From: Symsagittifera roscoffensis | Lineage: Eukaryota > Xenacoelomorpha > Acoela > Convolutidae | DNA: 64,000 nt | Assembly (NCBI RefSeq): GCF_963678635.1 | Contig: NC_087063.1 | Coordinates: forward strand, 45,176,101 to 45,240,100 | Reading direction: 5' to 3' | Shown: positions 10,147-21,100 of the stretch, piece after piece | Layout of the letters: each line of letters starts with the position of its first letter | How positions within the stretch are numbered: the first letter of the stretch is position 1 | Notes under the pieces: generated by a model | Told to the model about the DNA's origin: nothing | Database searches by the model: none | Seen by the model: the letters and a program-made list of their open reading frames with translations, nothing else | Made by a program: the position numbers and the translations under genes

Positions 10147-10554
10147 TTATACCGGTTTAATTGCGTACCTCCTATCCGGGTTTCTTATCCTGAACATCGC
10201 ATTGTTTAAATCAATTGTTACATCAAAGTTCCTGATCAAGTCCCTGCCTAAAATGAACTGGTCAGACTCATCTAGGTTTTCTACCACAAGAAAGCTCATC
10301 CACAGATTGCGTTCCCCCAAATTTAGGGCTATTATTGGTGTTCTGCCTAACACCCGCAGCGCCCCTTTGTTAGCAGCTGACAAGCGTATTCTCGAGTCTA
10401 TCAAGTCATCTTTGTTGAAGCGCATTCGCTCCCAAGTTTCGATTGGTATTACACTGAAGACCGCTCCAGTATCGAGTAACCCACGCAAGTGAGTCTTCTT
10501 GCCACTTATGTCAAGCACGTGTGCTGATACGTCTGCCTCTGTCCCGATGTGCAT
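10147..10554 (-). pseudogene. Aspartic protease (retropepsin-like)
   Basis: This 135-codon frame contains LLDTGAVFSVI (DTGA at 28-31), the single catalytic Asp motif of a retropepsin that works as a dimer, and ILGRDLI near residues 106-112, the conserved second block. It cleaves the gag and gag-pol polyproteins. The frame is continuous with gag except for a TAA at 10561-10563, so gag and protease are in the same frame with one stop between them. That could be a nonsense mutation or a suppressible stop. Confidence 0.85.
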
Positions 10555-10560
10555 TGCATC

Positions 10561-12105
10561 TTACTCCAGCATCGCACAGTGTCCAATCGATCTCACCTTT
10601 AATTCTTCTCTGCCCACGTAGATCTGTCCCACTAGATCTTCATCATATGTTATCATTGTTTTCGTGTAGATGTTTATCCCATCTATATTCAACATCACCT
10701 CATGCGGACCATAAACTTCTGTGTATCTGTTGTCCACACGGACCGACTTGCTGCCACCTCTCGTGAGTAGCGCCCTCAAGGCTCTAGATGTCGTCTGTGG
10801 GCTTATCGCACTCAAGTAATCTGCGTATACGTCAATGTGCATTACTGTCTGGTCGCTGGGTTCACTTAAGTTCCTTGTCACCTCATGACCACCTACAATG
10901 ATTATCGACATTATCCTGGCTCCGATTTTTGTTATGCCAAATGGCTTTCCTGTCATCATTTTCAGAGTGTTGCAATTTCCACTCTTTGTCGACCCTGCTA
11001 CAGCTTCTGGCACTGGCACCGAGCAACTTAGCGTCTCATTCAATCTCTGTCTGTCGATCTCTTGCTTCAACCGTTGCTCTATCTCCTTCGTTGCTAGGCC
11101 CTGTTTCACCTTGTTGATCGCCTCTGACGCCGCTTTCTCATAATTTATCTCTAGGGCGTTCTTGGCCGTGGCCTCTATCGCATTGTTAACCTGCGTTACA
11201 GCCCTCACTGTCTTCGTTGGCAGTTCCGTACTCGGTGCTTCTAAGTTTTTTGTTTCGAACTTGGTTTGTCTCTTTCGCTGATTCTGCACCGCCGCTAATG
11301 CCAATTTATGTTTGGGGTGACTCTGGTTCTTGACCGCCTCCCAAAACAAAGGACAATCCATCCTGAAGTGCCCCTCCTGATTGCAGAAGAAGCATCTTGC
11401 TCCTATTTTGATGATTAAGCCACTATAGTACTCGTGTTCTTCCATCTGGCTCATGTCCTCCTCATCTGGTGCGTACCCCAGACTATTCATGCCCTGCTTG
11501 TATGTTGTGCAATCTGCCACGTGATGATCAGCTGACCCGCAGTTCGCGCATGATCTATGTTTGTCCATGTCATCTCTAGGCTTGTACCATGACGACTTTT
11601 GTGGTTGGTTCCTCCCTTGCATATTCCTGTTACCTGAATATGAGTATTTCTTGGGTTTCATTAGCATGTACTCTCTCGACTTCTGTCTCATCTCTTCTGG
11701 AGTCGGTGCACTATCTTTCGACAATGTATAGTATGTTGCTAACATTGTTCTCAAGTCATCACTCTTTACCCCATCAATGAACTTTGAGGCGATGCTAAAG
11801 TTTCTTCTGTTGGTGGACTCTTCAGGGTCACTCCTTCGTCTCAAGCTCTCAAGATCATCTAGGAACCTGTCTATCGATTCATCGACCCTTTGCCTTCTCT
11901 TTTCATATCGCATCATCGCTTGATGACCCTTCATGCCTGACCCGAATCGATTCAACAATATCTCGAAGATTTTATCCGCAGTGTCGCGTTCCTCTTCCTT
12001 CTTCGCAACCACGCATTTCAACGCCGTGCCTTCCAAGTTGCTGAGTATCGATGTGCATGCTTGCCTCTGATCGTTCAAGTTGTCTTGTTCCAAGTGCAAT
12101 CTCAT
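10561..12105 (-). pseudogene. Gag: capsid-like region and two CCHC zinc knuckles
   Basis: This 514-codon frame starts inside the capsid-like helical region. Residues 1-150 are rich in charged helices, as in Ty3/gypsy gag. Two CCHC knuckles (C-X2-C-X4-H-X4-C) follow, at 186-199 and 238-251, which bind the RNA genome. Residues 280-514 form an unrecognised C-terminal extension before the protease. Coding-like sequence extends upstream of the ATG to about 12160, where the frame shifts at a run of six T (+ strand, 12160-12165). The long gap between the knuckles and the protease is somewhat unusual. Confidence 0.8.
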
Positions 12106-13122
12106 GACTTCTACCCAAGTGTCAATGCATCTATCTGAATCATCCTTGATTTCTTTCGGTTTTTTGAAAGTTTCCTGGATTTGTTACTTCCTCTGTCACT
12201 CGAGTCGGTGTTCCTTGTGGCGAAGCCTGGTCCCTACTCATTCTGTCCATTCTCGTTTCCAGACTCCCCAACTGGCTGTTCACTGCGTCATACCGTTGCT
12301 TCACTCTTGCATGTCTTTTTTGATGTTCTTGCCTCGCTGTCCATCAGTGGCATCCACCTTATCTGACATCTGCTGAAGCTTTTCCTCTGTCGCTTTCGCC
12401 AGATTGAAATAGTTGTCCAGGTACTCATGTTTGTTGTATCTTAATTCTTTCTTTATCACCTCTCTATCCTCCTCGCTGTGCTTTAGTCTCTTGTCGATCT
12501 GATCTAGCTTCGCCATCAGATCGCCCAGATCAAGAGAAATTGTTATTTCATGGTCAGCTGTTGCCTTATTGTTGGCTGTTGCTCCCGGTCTGACCTGGTC
12601 TTCGTTTTGGTCGGTAACTGTCGTTTTCGTGGAAACTGTTCCGAATGTTTTGCCTTTCTCAGCTTTCGGTTCCTCCGCCCTTATGTCTCTTGATTTTATC
12701 CCGACCATCATTGCCAATCTTTCAGTAAATGACGTTCTTTTTGGTTGAGACTTGTCCTTTACCGTTTCTGGCGTGTTGCCCGTTGTGTCTTCCACAGTGT
12801 CTATCGGCGAGAACTCCATGGACTTTGGATTTTGTTCTTCTGCATTCGGCATCGGTGTTGACTCCGTCGTCTTCTTCTCCACCTCATCCACACTCTGGTC
12901 TGGTGTTTCTGGGTCAATCTCGACGGCGGGTTCCGCTTGTTTCCCTTCTGTGCCCTCTTTTGTTTTGTTCTCTGTTTTACTCCTCGTGTTGACCATGCTA
13001 ACTGAAAAGTTCTTCTTTGTTACCTTTGGGCCCATAGATGTCGTTTTACGTAGCGACGAGTTATATTTCGTCTTTGATTCTGTAGATCTTTTTTCAGCCA
13101 CCGGTACCCTACTCCGTCTCAT
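12106..13122 (-). pseudogene. Gag N-terminal region
   Basis: The frame 13122-12301 (273 codons) begins with ATG and is basic then acidic, low complexity and Thr/Glu/Lys-rich, ending in a charged helix around residues 190-260 that may be a coiled coil. Coding-like sequence continues from about 12310 to 12160 in a second frame and then joins the main gag frame; both changes are next to six-T runs (12316-12321 and 12160-12165, + strand). I take 13122 as the probable gag start because upstream sequence is AT-rich and non-coding. Confidence 0.55.
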
Positions 13123-13364
13123 GATTTTTATTTACAATTAATTCTATTTACAATATTGGTATTTACAAAAAATAAAAAAAATTTTGATAATAAAAAGAAA
13201 AACTACTTTTCTGTTCCTTCTAAGATTTTGTTAAAATTCTACTAATTCGTGATCTTACAGTATTGCGTTCCGACTAGTCCTATTGCTTTTGATTCAATTA
13301 TTTCGACCTGTCTTAAGACCCTTTAGTACCGTCACCCCACTTCTTCGTGCTGTCCTAAGCTTTC
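13123..13364. other. AT-rich leader upstream of gag
   Basis: Short A/T runs with no frame of note; probably the 5' untranslated region of the element. No primer-binding site was recognised. Confidence 0.4.
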
Positions 13365-13960
13365 TCTCTACTGTCCCAAGACTATTCGGTGCTGTCCCAG
13401 TACTTCTTGTTAGTGTTCCAAGACCACTGTCCCAAGACCCTTGCCCTAAGACTACTGTCCCAAGACTACTGTCCCATGACTAGTGTCCCAAGACTACTGT
13501 CCCAAGACTACTGTCCCAAGACTACTGTCCCAAGACTACTGTCCCAAGACTACTGTCCCAAGACTAGTGTCCCAAGACTACTGTCCCAAGACTAGTGTCC
13601 CAAGACTACTGTCCCAAGACTACTGTCCCAAAACTACTGTCCCAAGACTAGTGTCCCAAGACTATTGTCCCAAGACTATTGTCCCAAGACCACTGTCCCA
13701 AGACCACTGTCCCAAGACCACTGTCCCAAGGCTACTGTCCCAAGACCACTGTCCCAAGACCACTGTCCCAAGACCAATGTCCCAAGACTGTATTGTCCCA
13801 AGACCGTAACAAGACTGCTCTGGCCCAAGACTGTCCCAAGACTGCACCGTCACAAGACTGTCCCAAGACTGCACTGTCCCAAGACTGTCCCAAGACTGCA
13901 CTGCTCCAAGACCGTCCCCACACTGCAATGTCCCAAGACTTCTTCGGTACTGTCCCAAGA
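13365..13960. repeat. 14-bp minisatellite
   Basis: About 24 near-perfect copies of CTGTCCCAAGACTA (often ending CCA) from roughly 13430 to 13790. They pass into longer variant units built from CTGTCCCAAGACTGCA up to about 13960, with degenerate copies from 13365. Because 14 is not a multiple of three, all three frames are read in turn, which makes the open frames on both strands here repeat artefacts. It lies upstream of gag, within or next to the presumed leader or LTR. Confidence 0.95.
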
Positions 13961-14887
13961 CTTGTCACCAAGTGTCTGGATAGTAGGATTTCTTCCTCTT
14001 CGATGTGGGGACTCTCGAACCACTGTACCGTGTGCCACCACTTGAGCTCTACTAAAAAAATTTCCCAAAAACCCTATCTTAATGGCCAAAAGCTTCAAAT
14101 ACTGACCCCCCTGTATTTATCTCCCTTTCGTTGTTTCAGGCAATTTGAAACCCCAACTTCTTCGCAGGTATCTTGTGATCACCTGTTCGTTCAAATACCA
14201 ATAACAAATTCTCACCAAAACGTAAAAATTTAAACAGGAAAAATTATAAAAACAGAGAGATGAACCCACCTAAAATTCAAAGCTGACAGCTGTCAACCTT
14301 TGTCCGAAAAAACGTCTGTTACCCGATTGCCACGCGTTTTCCTCCCCCCTGCTAGCGATCTTATAGGGTTTCACAAAAACTGTCTATGTCCGTTCCCCCC
14401 TACCGATCCGACCAGGGAACCTACCTTAATTCGATGTTAAATTTGGATATCCGCTTCTTATCACCAACGCGTGTAAGTATCTAATGCAACTAAATCGACG
14501 TTGCCGAACAATTAGTTACTCTAATGTGTCCCCCCTTTTTACACTTTACAACCACCAACCTTTAACCTAACCAGCCCCCCTTCTAACCTCCCCCTCTTTA
14601 GCACCCCTCTTAAGCCAAAAAATCCCTTAAGCGCCGGGTGCTACACCTCTCGAGAGAAAACCGTAGACCTGTTTCCAGGCCTGCTTGAGTAAAAACTTCC
14701 TCAAAACAATGGGGCTCCACTTATCCAATTTTACACTTATTTCCTATAATGTGATGTGGATTTTAACGATACCCGTTTGTCCAACTTGAGAACACCCCTG
14801 TGCGTCCTCCTCTTGTTGTAGCGGTCCCGTGCTGGTTGTCCCCTTGACGTGCACTGCACCTGACACCAGCACCACCTTACCACTTGG
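13961..14887. other. Non-coding stretch, possibly LTR or leader
   Basis: No coding-like frame. There are several C-runs and three CTTGAG motifs (about 14040, 14683, 14784). By position this could hold the right-hand (5') LTR, but I could not find paired ends, and the left-hand LTR is not in the window. Confidence 0.35.
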
Positions 14888-15066
14888 CTGGTCACCTCTT
14901 CCAGTCAAGTCTCCTAGCGGTTCAGCTCAATCCTTGTGAACCACTTTCCCACTCGGTTGGTCACCTCTTCCAGTCAAGTCTCCTAGTGGTTCGGCTCAAT
15001 CCTTGTGAACCACTTTCCCACTCCGCTGGTCACCTCTTCCAGTCAAGTCTCCTAGTTGTCCAGCTA
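14888..15066. repeat. 69-bp tandem repeat, about 2.6 copies
   Basis: Units start at 14888, 14957 and 15026 with TGGTCACCTCTTCCAGTCAA. Since 69 is divisible by three, the frame stays open across the repeat and would encode a 23-residue unit, but there is no flanking coding support. Confidence 0.9.
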
Positions 15067-16159
15067 AGTTGCAAGCTATCTGAAAACCTTTAACAACGCC
15101 CCCCCACTTGGGCACCTTATTGAGGTCACTGGTTTAGATTGCTAGGTTGATCGAAACGATCGGTTTTATAAAACAGTATGGGTATACTATTTAATTAATA
15201 TAAAGGTTTGATCCAACTAATCTGGTGTCAAAGTCAATGTCTTTTTTGTTTTATGGTTTTTGTTCCTTTTTCTATTCTTTTTTCTTGTTTTTGTTTCGCT
15301 TTTTGTCTTTTTGCTCGTGTTTTTGTCCCCCTAGTTACCCCCCCCCCCCTTACTCGGTTAGCTAAGCCTCGTTCGGAGAGCGTACCAGGAAGTTTTCTCA
15401 AGTTTTCTTAAAAAGCTATCACGGTACAACCGGAAGGTTTACACGTTCCCGCTGAACCGTACCACCGGTACTCTAGAATGGGCATGTAGCCCGGAGCTGT
15501 GTCAAGTGGGTTCGACTCCGTAGTCATGATGTCGTAAAACACCCAGGAGCGCCATAAAAACACAATGTAACAGTCGCCTACTTCGGTCACATATGAGGCT
15601 TAAGAAAAATAGGCTCTATAACTATTGGCTCAAGAGTCAGGGACACTATCTTTTGTGGTTTTCTACCTCAAAAATGGTCGGAGTCAATTCGATTCACTTG
15701 CGACATGAGACTAGAACCCGTTACAGCTTAAAGGCCACTACCAAGATACCCCCCCCCCCACTCTAGAAAATAAGAACGTCCCCATACTTAGGTCTCAAAA
15801 TACCCAAAATACACGAACGCCGTTAAAAACAGGGTCCGAACAATCCGTTAAGTTACTTTTTATTGGACAGCGTAACTTTGATCCATTTCAGATGGATCAA
15901 CCTAAAACTCGCCTTACCTCAACATACTTATCATAAAATGCACTCGGGAATTTAAAATTAGGTACTTACATAGCAGCACACTTGAGAAAAAGAGTAATTA
16001 AGCTAATTAAAAACTCTAGCATGAATATAATTGAATATAACTCGAGAAGTTTTCTAACAATGAGTTCCAATCAAAGGAAATGAGTTTTAACTTGAGAATG
16101 TAGTTTTGGATCTGAACCATTGGGAGACTTCAGTTGTCTGCCTTTCCATTGAAGGTTCA
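15067..16159. other. Non-coding stretch with C-runs
   Basis: No supported gene. Long C-runs lie near 15340 and 15750, separating AT-rich sequence. CTTGAG/CTCAAG motifs continue at a raised density (about 15393, 15630, 15981, 16093). Confidence 0.5.
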
Positions 16160-17353
16160 CTCTGGTTCAGTTGAGTTTCGATTTGCTCTTGTGATTGTTC
16201 TGTCTCCTATATCAGATAGGACAGCTCTACTCTCGTTTTCTTTGACGGAAATTGCGAATAGCTATTTCCCACTGTCTTTATTTGACAACTTTCCCGCAAT
16301 TGTAATTCGGTTGTTCTGTTTTTTATATTTGATGTTTTCAGTTGTCGCGATAAAACTGAGCATGACAGGCTCCATTCGAATTTTTGAAAGATTAAACTTC
16401 ATTCCAAAACCACGTGTTTCGTGTTCCTCAAGGTCAAACTTCCAGATATGACCTACTGGCACATGTCTTTTTTTCTTCTGCAGAGTCAGAACGAAAATCT
16501 ACGACCTGATTGTTGAGAACCTCATCCTTTTGTTTTTCTTCGCTTGGAGTTGCTACACTGTTTGTTTTGGATTCATTTACCAAAACTCTAGATGGTGGTG
16601 TTTCGACATTCTTTCCTTCGACATTTTCGCTACCATTACAAAACTTATCGCTGGTTGTTTCGTCATCGTTTTTCTCGTCGCTGGCATTATTTGAGCTTGG
16701 TTTTTGTGGGGACTGATTATTTGGTTTATTGGTTTTCTGGTTTCCTATGTTGCACCGATCATGGTGCATTTTTGACAGTCATGTAGTGAAGGTATGTGAA
16801 ACGAGATTTCTACACGTTCCCACATTTTAAAGCCATCCATTATTGATTTGTAAGACAAGTCCGTTAACTTTTTCTCTTGTTCTTCGTTTTGTATTTTAAC
16901 TTCTAAAATTGCTCTTCCTGTGTAAACATACTGACCCGGTTCAGTTACGCTAGAGGTCTCACGTTGGAACATAGGGCTATGAATTATGTCTTCTGGCAAT
17001 TGGAGAATTAATTTCGCTTCGATATCGTTGCATACATATGGCTAATTCGACAATTTGATTTTGGCTAGTTTAGGGTAAATGTTCTTGGGTCTATGAGACC
17101 TTGTAAAGCATCCCATGGGAAATACCGTCCTGGTAAGTAGAGTGATTCCTTTGCTTTTGATACTAGTTTAGAATTGCTCTGCTTCGGGGGGGGGAGCAAA
17201 AACTGTCAGTGTATGAAGTTTGCGGTCATCTTTTGTCACAGTTATTGTTTTTGTGATTGTCATCTTCTGTTGCATAGTTGTGGGGAATTGTTTCAGTATA
17301 TCGGAAGCACAACTTCGATATGCCTGCGTGGCTCTTTTTCCTCCGCCCCCCAT
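16160..17353 (-). pseudogene. Unidentified broken gene, head-to-head with spen
   Basis: Coding-like - strand sequence starts at an ATG at 17353 (MGGGGKRATQAYRSC) and continues in consecutive overlapping frames: 17353-17190; a second from about 17190 to 17065 that includes YLPGRYFPWDALQGLIDPRT; a third from about 17030 to 16745 with PEDIIHSPMFQRET and WERVEISFHIPSLHDC; a low-complexity Ser/Asn/Glu-rich part (16769-16434); then 16462-16262 and about 16258-16165. Frame changes occur at a nine-G run (17186-17194), near 17040, near 16760, at a seven-T run (16468-16474) and near 16262. The composition is that of a real protein of roughly 380 residues, but I recognise no family. It may belong to the retroelement zone or be a dead host gene. 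Confidence 0.5.
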
Positions 17354-17983
17354 ATCATGCGAGCTTAATATATTAGTGTAACGAGTGGTTTTACGAGGTT
17401 GAGTATGAAAACCAAATATGTTTGTCGTTGCCTTATTAGTCTGTATGTAATTTTTTATAACAATCGGACAACGTGGTCAACAAAGTCACATGTAAAAATT
17501 TACCGGTGGGGGGAAAAGGAAAAAGAGCCGCCTGAGTCAGATTTTCAGCTGACTCGAGAGTTTCTCACGAGAATAAGTGGATGATTTTGATTATTTGGAT
17601 TTGTCTTGTTTCTTCCGTCGATTTGTTTACTGTTAGCGCTTTTCTCAATTTTGTCTTCGTTTCAATCAGCACTTCATGAGTATTGGTAGCTGAGATTCCG
17701 TCAGTTGTTGTTGACTCATGACTTTGTTTTACTCGTGGGGGGCAAATAAAGCCTTCACCCGGAGATATACTTGAGAAAAAAAAATAGATTTTTCTCTTTC
17801 AAAATGTAGAAATCAGAAGGCAAAAACATGATTTTGACATATGTTTTTTATTTTCACTTCTCTTTTTCAAAATTTCGAATTCATTGTAAAGACACGTAAC
17901 GTTTTTATCATGATGATTCATCGTTTGCGCGATTCAACTTGTCCATCGTTTGATTTAACAGAAAATAAATTAAGTACAGAAGC
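17354..17983. promoter_or_regulatory. Upstream region of spen, including a likely 5' UTR acceptor
   Basis: AT-rich sequence with no frame of note. A splice-acceptor-like TTTAACAG ends at 17961, 22 bases before the ATG, so the first coding exon may be joined to an upstream untranslated exon or a spliced leader. A second possible acceptor, GTACAG, ends at 17980. No core promoter could be fixed. Confidence 0.35.
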
Positions 17984-18129
17984 ATGATGAATTACCCGCA
18001 TCATCATCATCATCAGCAGCAACAGATGCATCAACAGCCGCAGCAACAGCGGGAGTCGAGGCATTTGTGGGTCGGAAATATGCCAGATCATTTTGACGAG
18101 GATGATATTCGAGCTTTCTTCGAGAAAAA
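17984..18129 (+). CDS. spen: spen exon 1: start and RRM1 first half
   Basis: Starts with two consecutive ATGs (17984 and 17987), then a His5/Gln4 and Gln-rich stretch, then RHLWVGNMP, the RNP2 strand of RRM1. The donor is AAAAA|GTGAGT, phase 2. The first ATG was chosen; the alternative is one codon shorter. Confidence 0.85.
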
Positions 18130-21100
18130 GTGAGTGTGCTTAGTTTCGACAAATAATATTTTTGTGGCTTTATATCTAAGGATCACAAATCTGGATCTGA
18201 AGATTGCAATGAAAGATTGTAGTTTCAATACAGCATAGGACTAATGGCTTCAGATAGAAAATTAAAGAATACCATTTCCTAGTTCTTAACAGTTTTGCGA
18301 AGAATTCCATTTCGAAGTCTTTACCGTTGATTGGTAATGAGTTTCCTAATTTTAAGTTCAAAATAGGTTGGAAATTTGTAGATTCGGCGAAGTCGAAAAG
18401 GTGAAGTTGCTACCGAAGAAAACTGGCCAAGGAGGAGGAGTTGCAGCTTTTGTGGATTTCGTCGAGTTAAGATCAGCCCAGAAAGCTCATAGCTGTCCAA
18501 TTGTCATTCAGAACCGCGAAATTCGAATGAATTTCAATGATCCTAAAACAGGTAGACAGCAGCAACCTCAGCAACCTCCTCCTATGCCCATGCAGCAGCA
18601 TTATCCGCGGGAGTTTGTGCCTAATTTTGACGGAATGCATAGGGGAAAGCCACCAATGAAAAGGTGAATGAGATGCGATGTTTACCAAAGTCAGTGATAA
18701 TTGAAATGAAAGTTGTAATAACTGACAAAATTTCTGTTTTCAGGGAAAAGTGCCGTGTTATGTTACTTTATTTGTTAATTGGTCTCGCTATTACTGGGAA
18801 GTTTCAGTTATGCTTTTATGCAAAACTTTCTAAATTCTTTTTCGGACATGTAGATTTCGAATATTTCCGTTACAAATATAATTTAAAATGCATTGCCGAT
18901 TGACATTTATTAGAACTAATTGAAATGAGTTTGCGCGACTTGTATTTTTATTTTGGCTAAACTTGACCGCCAGTGAATCCTTTTAGGGGTATGTAAACTG
19001 GGGATTTTAGCATCTCAACGCTTAGTTTAACTCTTGATTGCGTATCGAAACAGATTATCCGAAGTACAAAAAATATTTGTCAAGAAGTTACTGTAAGTTA
19101 CTAAAACAATTACTACTCATGGTTATTTCAGGAGAAATAATGATTTTTTGAACACAAAGGTCAAAGTGGATTGATTAATTTTGAAAAACTAATGTCGGTT
19201 AAATTTTCTTGGTGTAGTAATACTATGATACAAAACTTGATATTTTCGAGCTTTGGGTAGTTGAATTACTGATACTTATTCGATCTTACGATATGATCTT
19301 CCCATGAGCTACTCCGAATTGAAAAAGATGGAAACCATCCATGAATTTCAGCGGTTAATGGTGCCTGCTTTATATCCCTGGTCTTAGTGGAAGGGAAATT
19401 CTATTGTTTTTGCATACTGCTTAGAGATGTGCTTGTATAAATGCGCTGTTTTCGAGTTGCCTCAATGCATTCAAGGCGTTTGGTAAACTCAGACGTAACT
19501 AATTAATTATCCAAGTATTTGCAAAGTCTGTTTTTCATACTGCGTATACAAAGTTCCAAATTGATTTAGGAAAGATTATTTTACAAATTAACGGGATTTT
19601 AAGATTTTCATGACTAGAATCCGAAGATTAAATTTCCAATTACGAGTTTATTTTAGCCGTGGTACCACGTGTCTTTTTCAAGTTATAATTTTGGATTCAG
19701 CTTTATTTTCCATCAGACAGTACAATTAAGTCATCCTTATCGTTACCGAAAGGTTTGGTTTTTGCTGCCCTTTACGCTTTACATCTGTCGCATTATGCAG
19801 TGTGTCACAAATGGGGTCAAAAACCAATTTGTATGTAATCGTTTAGCATGTACCGCGGAGGGATGGCAGCACCGCCTCAAAGAGGCTACCCACCCCAGGA
19901 ATTTGGTGATATGGAACCTGATTTGGATTATAGACCTCCTAGACAACGATCGCCGCCACCTCCTGGACCTGGCTACGTCAAAAGTAGCAAACATAAGCGC
20001 GCGCATTACAGCTCGAGTCCTGACAGTAACGATGGAGGGTATGTCGTGCCAAATCAAAGAGTGGTAAGTAATTATCTTTGTTGCGAAGAAAGTTTGTGCT
20101 GTGAAGTTTGTATTTTATATTCCTGAAAGCAGGTAGTGAAAACACTTGAGGTCGTGTGATGTTTATGAAGAGTCAATGAACGTAGTAAAAATTTTTAGAT
20201 ATTGACTCTTTTTCAACTGTCTGTTGGCTATCTTGAAAGGTTTTGCGATTAGCAAGCGTTTTTAAATCTGAATAAAGACTTCGTTCGAGGCAATCAATTT
20301 GTTGGACAAACGCTCTGGATTAATAGTTAACAGCACATAAAATCTAAGCAACATAAACGTTCTGAAAAGCTCAATTTCTTCAAAATATTAAATTATTATT
20401 TTAATACGGAATTCGCTATGGACGCATTGTCTAACTGAACGCTATGTTTTAATTTTGTCGAGCGCAATGCTTAAGAAAGTTCTAAGCTCAACGTTTAAGA
20501 GAATGCCAAGAATGTTCTAGAATTCAGTTTCATTGCTTTAATAGCTCGCCTAAAAAATTGTTAAGTAATCCAAGCTATGAAAACTACATCGAAATATATC
20601 AAAAAAATCATTTCTTTAATAACATGCTTTAAAAACTTCTGCTTTTTTGCGACCAAATTTTCTCGAAATAACAGAAATTTTAAAAGTTTCCTCGCTTTGA
20701 TAGCTTGCTTACAGAAACTTGAACCAATTTGTTCAATGACTTGACTTGATCATTTCTTGTTTCATCACTTCGTTAGCTTTCTTGATGATGCAATTCCAGC
20801 TATGGAAAAAAAACGTGGAAATATTTCAAAATTCATTACTTAGCTTTCTTGAAGATGCAACCCCAGCTATGAAAACAACTTGGAAACATTTCATCACTTG
20901 AACATCGAAAATTTTGAACTATCGCCAACCAATTCTCTCTTTTGCGAACCGATTCACTATGAAAAGACATTAAAGATTTAGCACTTAGGAGTTGGCCGAA
21001 AAATTTTTTAGAACATAATCCCGCTATGAATTTTTTGAATCTTTTCGCGAACCGAGTCACGTAAGGAATTAATTTCAAAATTTTTGTAATCACCGCTTAA

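Larger units (their letters stand above)
1..14100 (-). mobile_element. Decayed Ty3/gypsy-type retroelement with an accessory region downstream of pol
   Basis: Reading right to left, the - strand shows gag with CCHC knuckles, protease, reverse transcriptase, RNase H, integrase and a charged tail, which is the Ty3/gypsy order (integrase after RNase H). A further 4.9 kb of coding sequence on the same strand follows, starting with coiled-coil sequence and carrying two SGNH-hydrolase-like domains; it runs off the left edge. In-frame stops lie at 10561, 8250, 6266 and 784, and the frame changes at about a dozen places, so this copy cannot make intact products from simple reading frames. Base composition and hexamer use are uniform across 1-13 kb and unlike the AT-rich flanks, which suggests one insertion. 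LTRs, primer-binding site and polypurine tract were not found: the left end is outside the window and the right end is uncertain. Confidence 0.85.

Noticed and set aside
12155-12170. Programmed ribosomal frameshift in gag at a run of six A on the coding strand
   Set aside because: The codon boundaries do not fit the canonical slippery heptamer, and similar breaks occur at many other places, so mutation or error is the simpler reading.
13283-14233. Several overlapping open frames on both strands with repeated SQDYCPKT-type words
   Set aside because: They are readings of the 14-bp minisatellite in its three frames and have no independent coding support.
14888-15066. CRISPR-like direct repeats
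   Set aside because: The units abut without spacers and the genome is animal.
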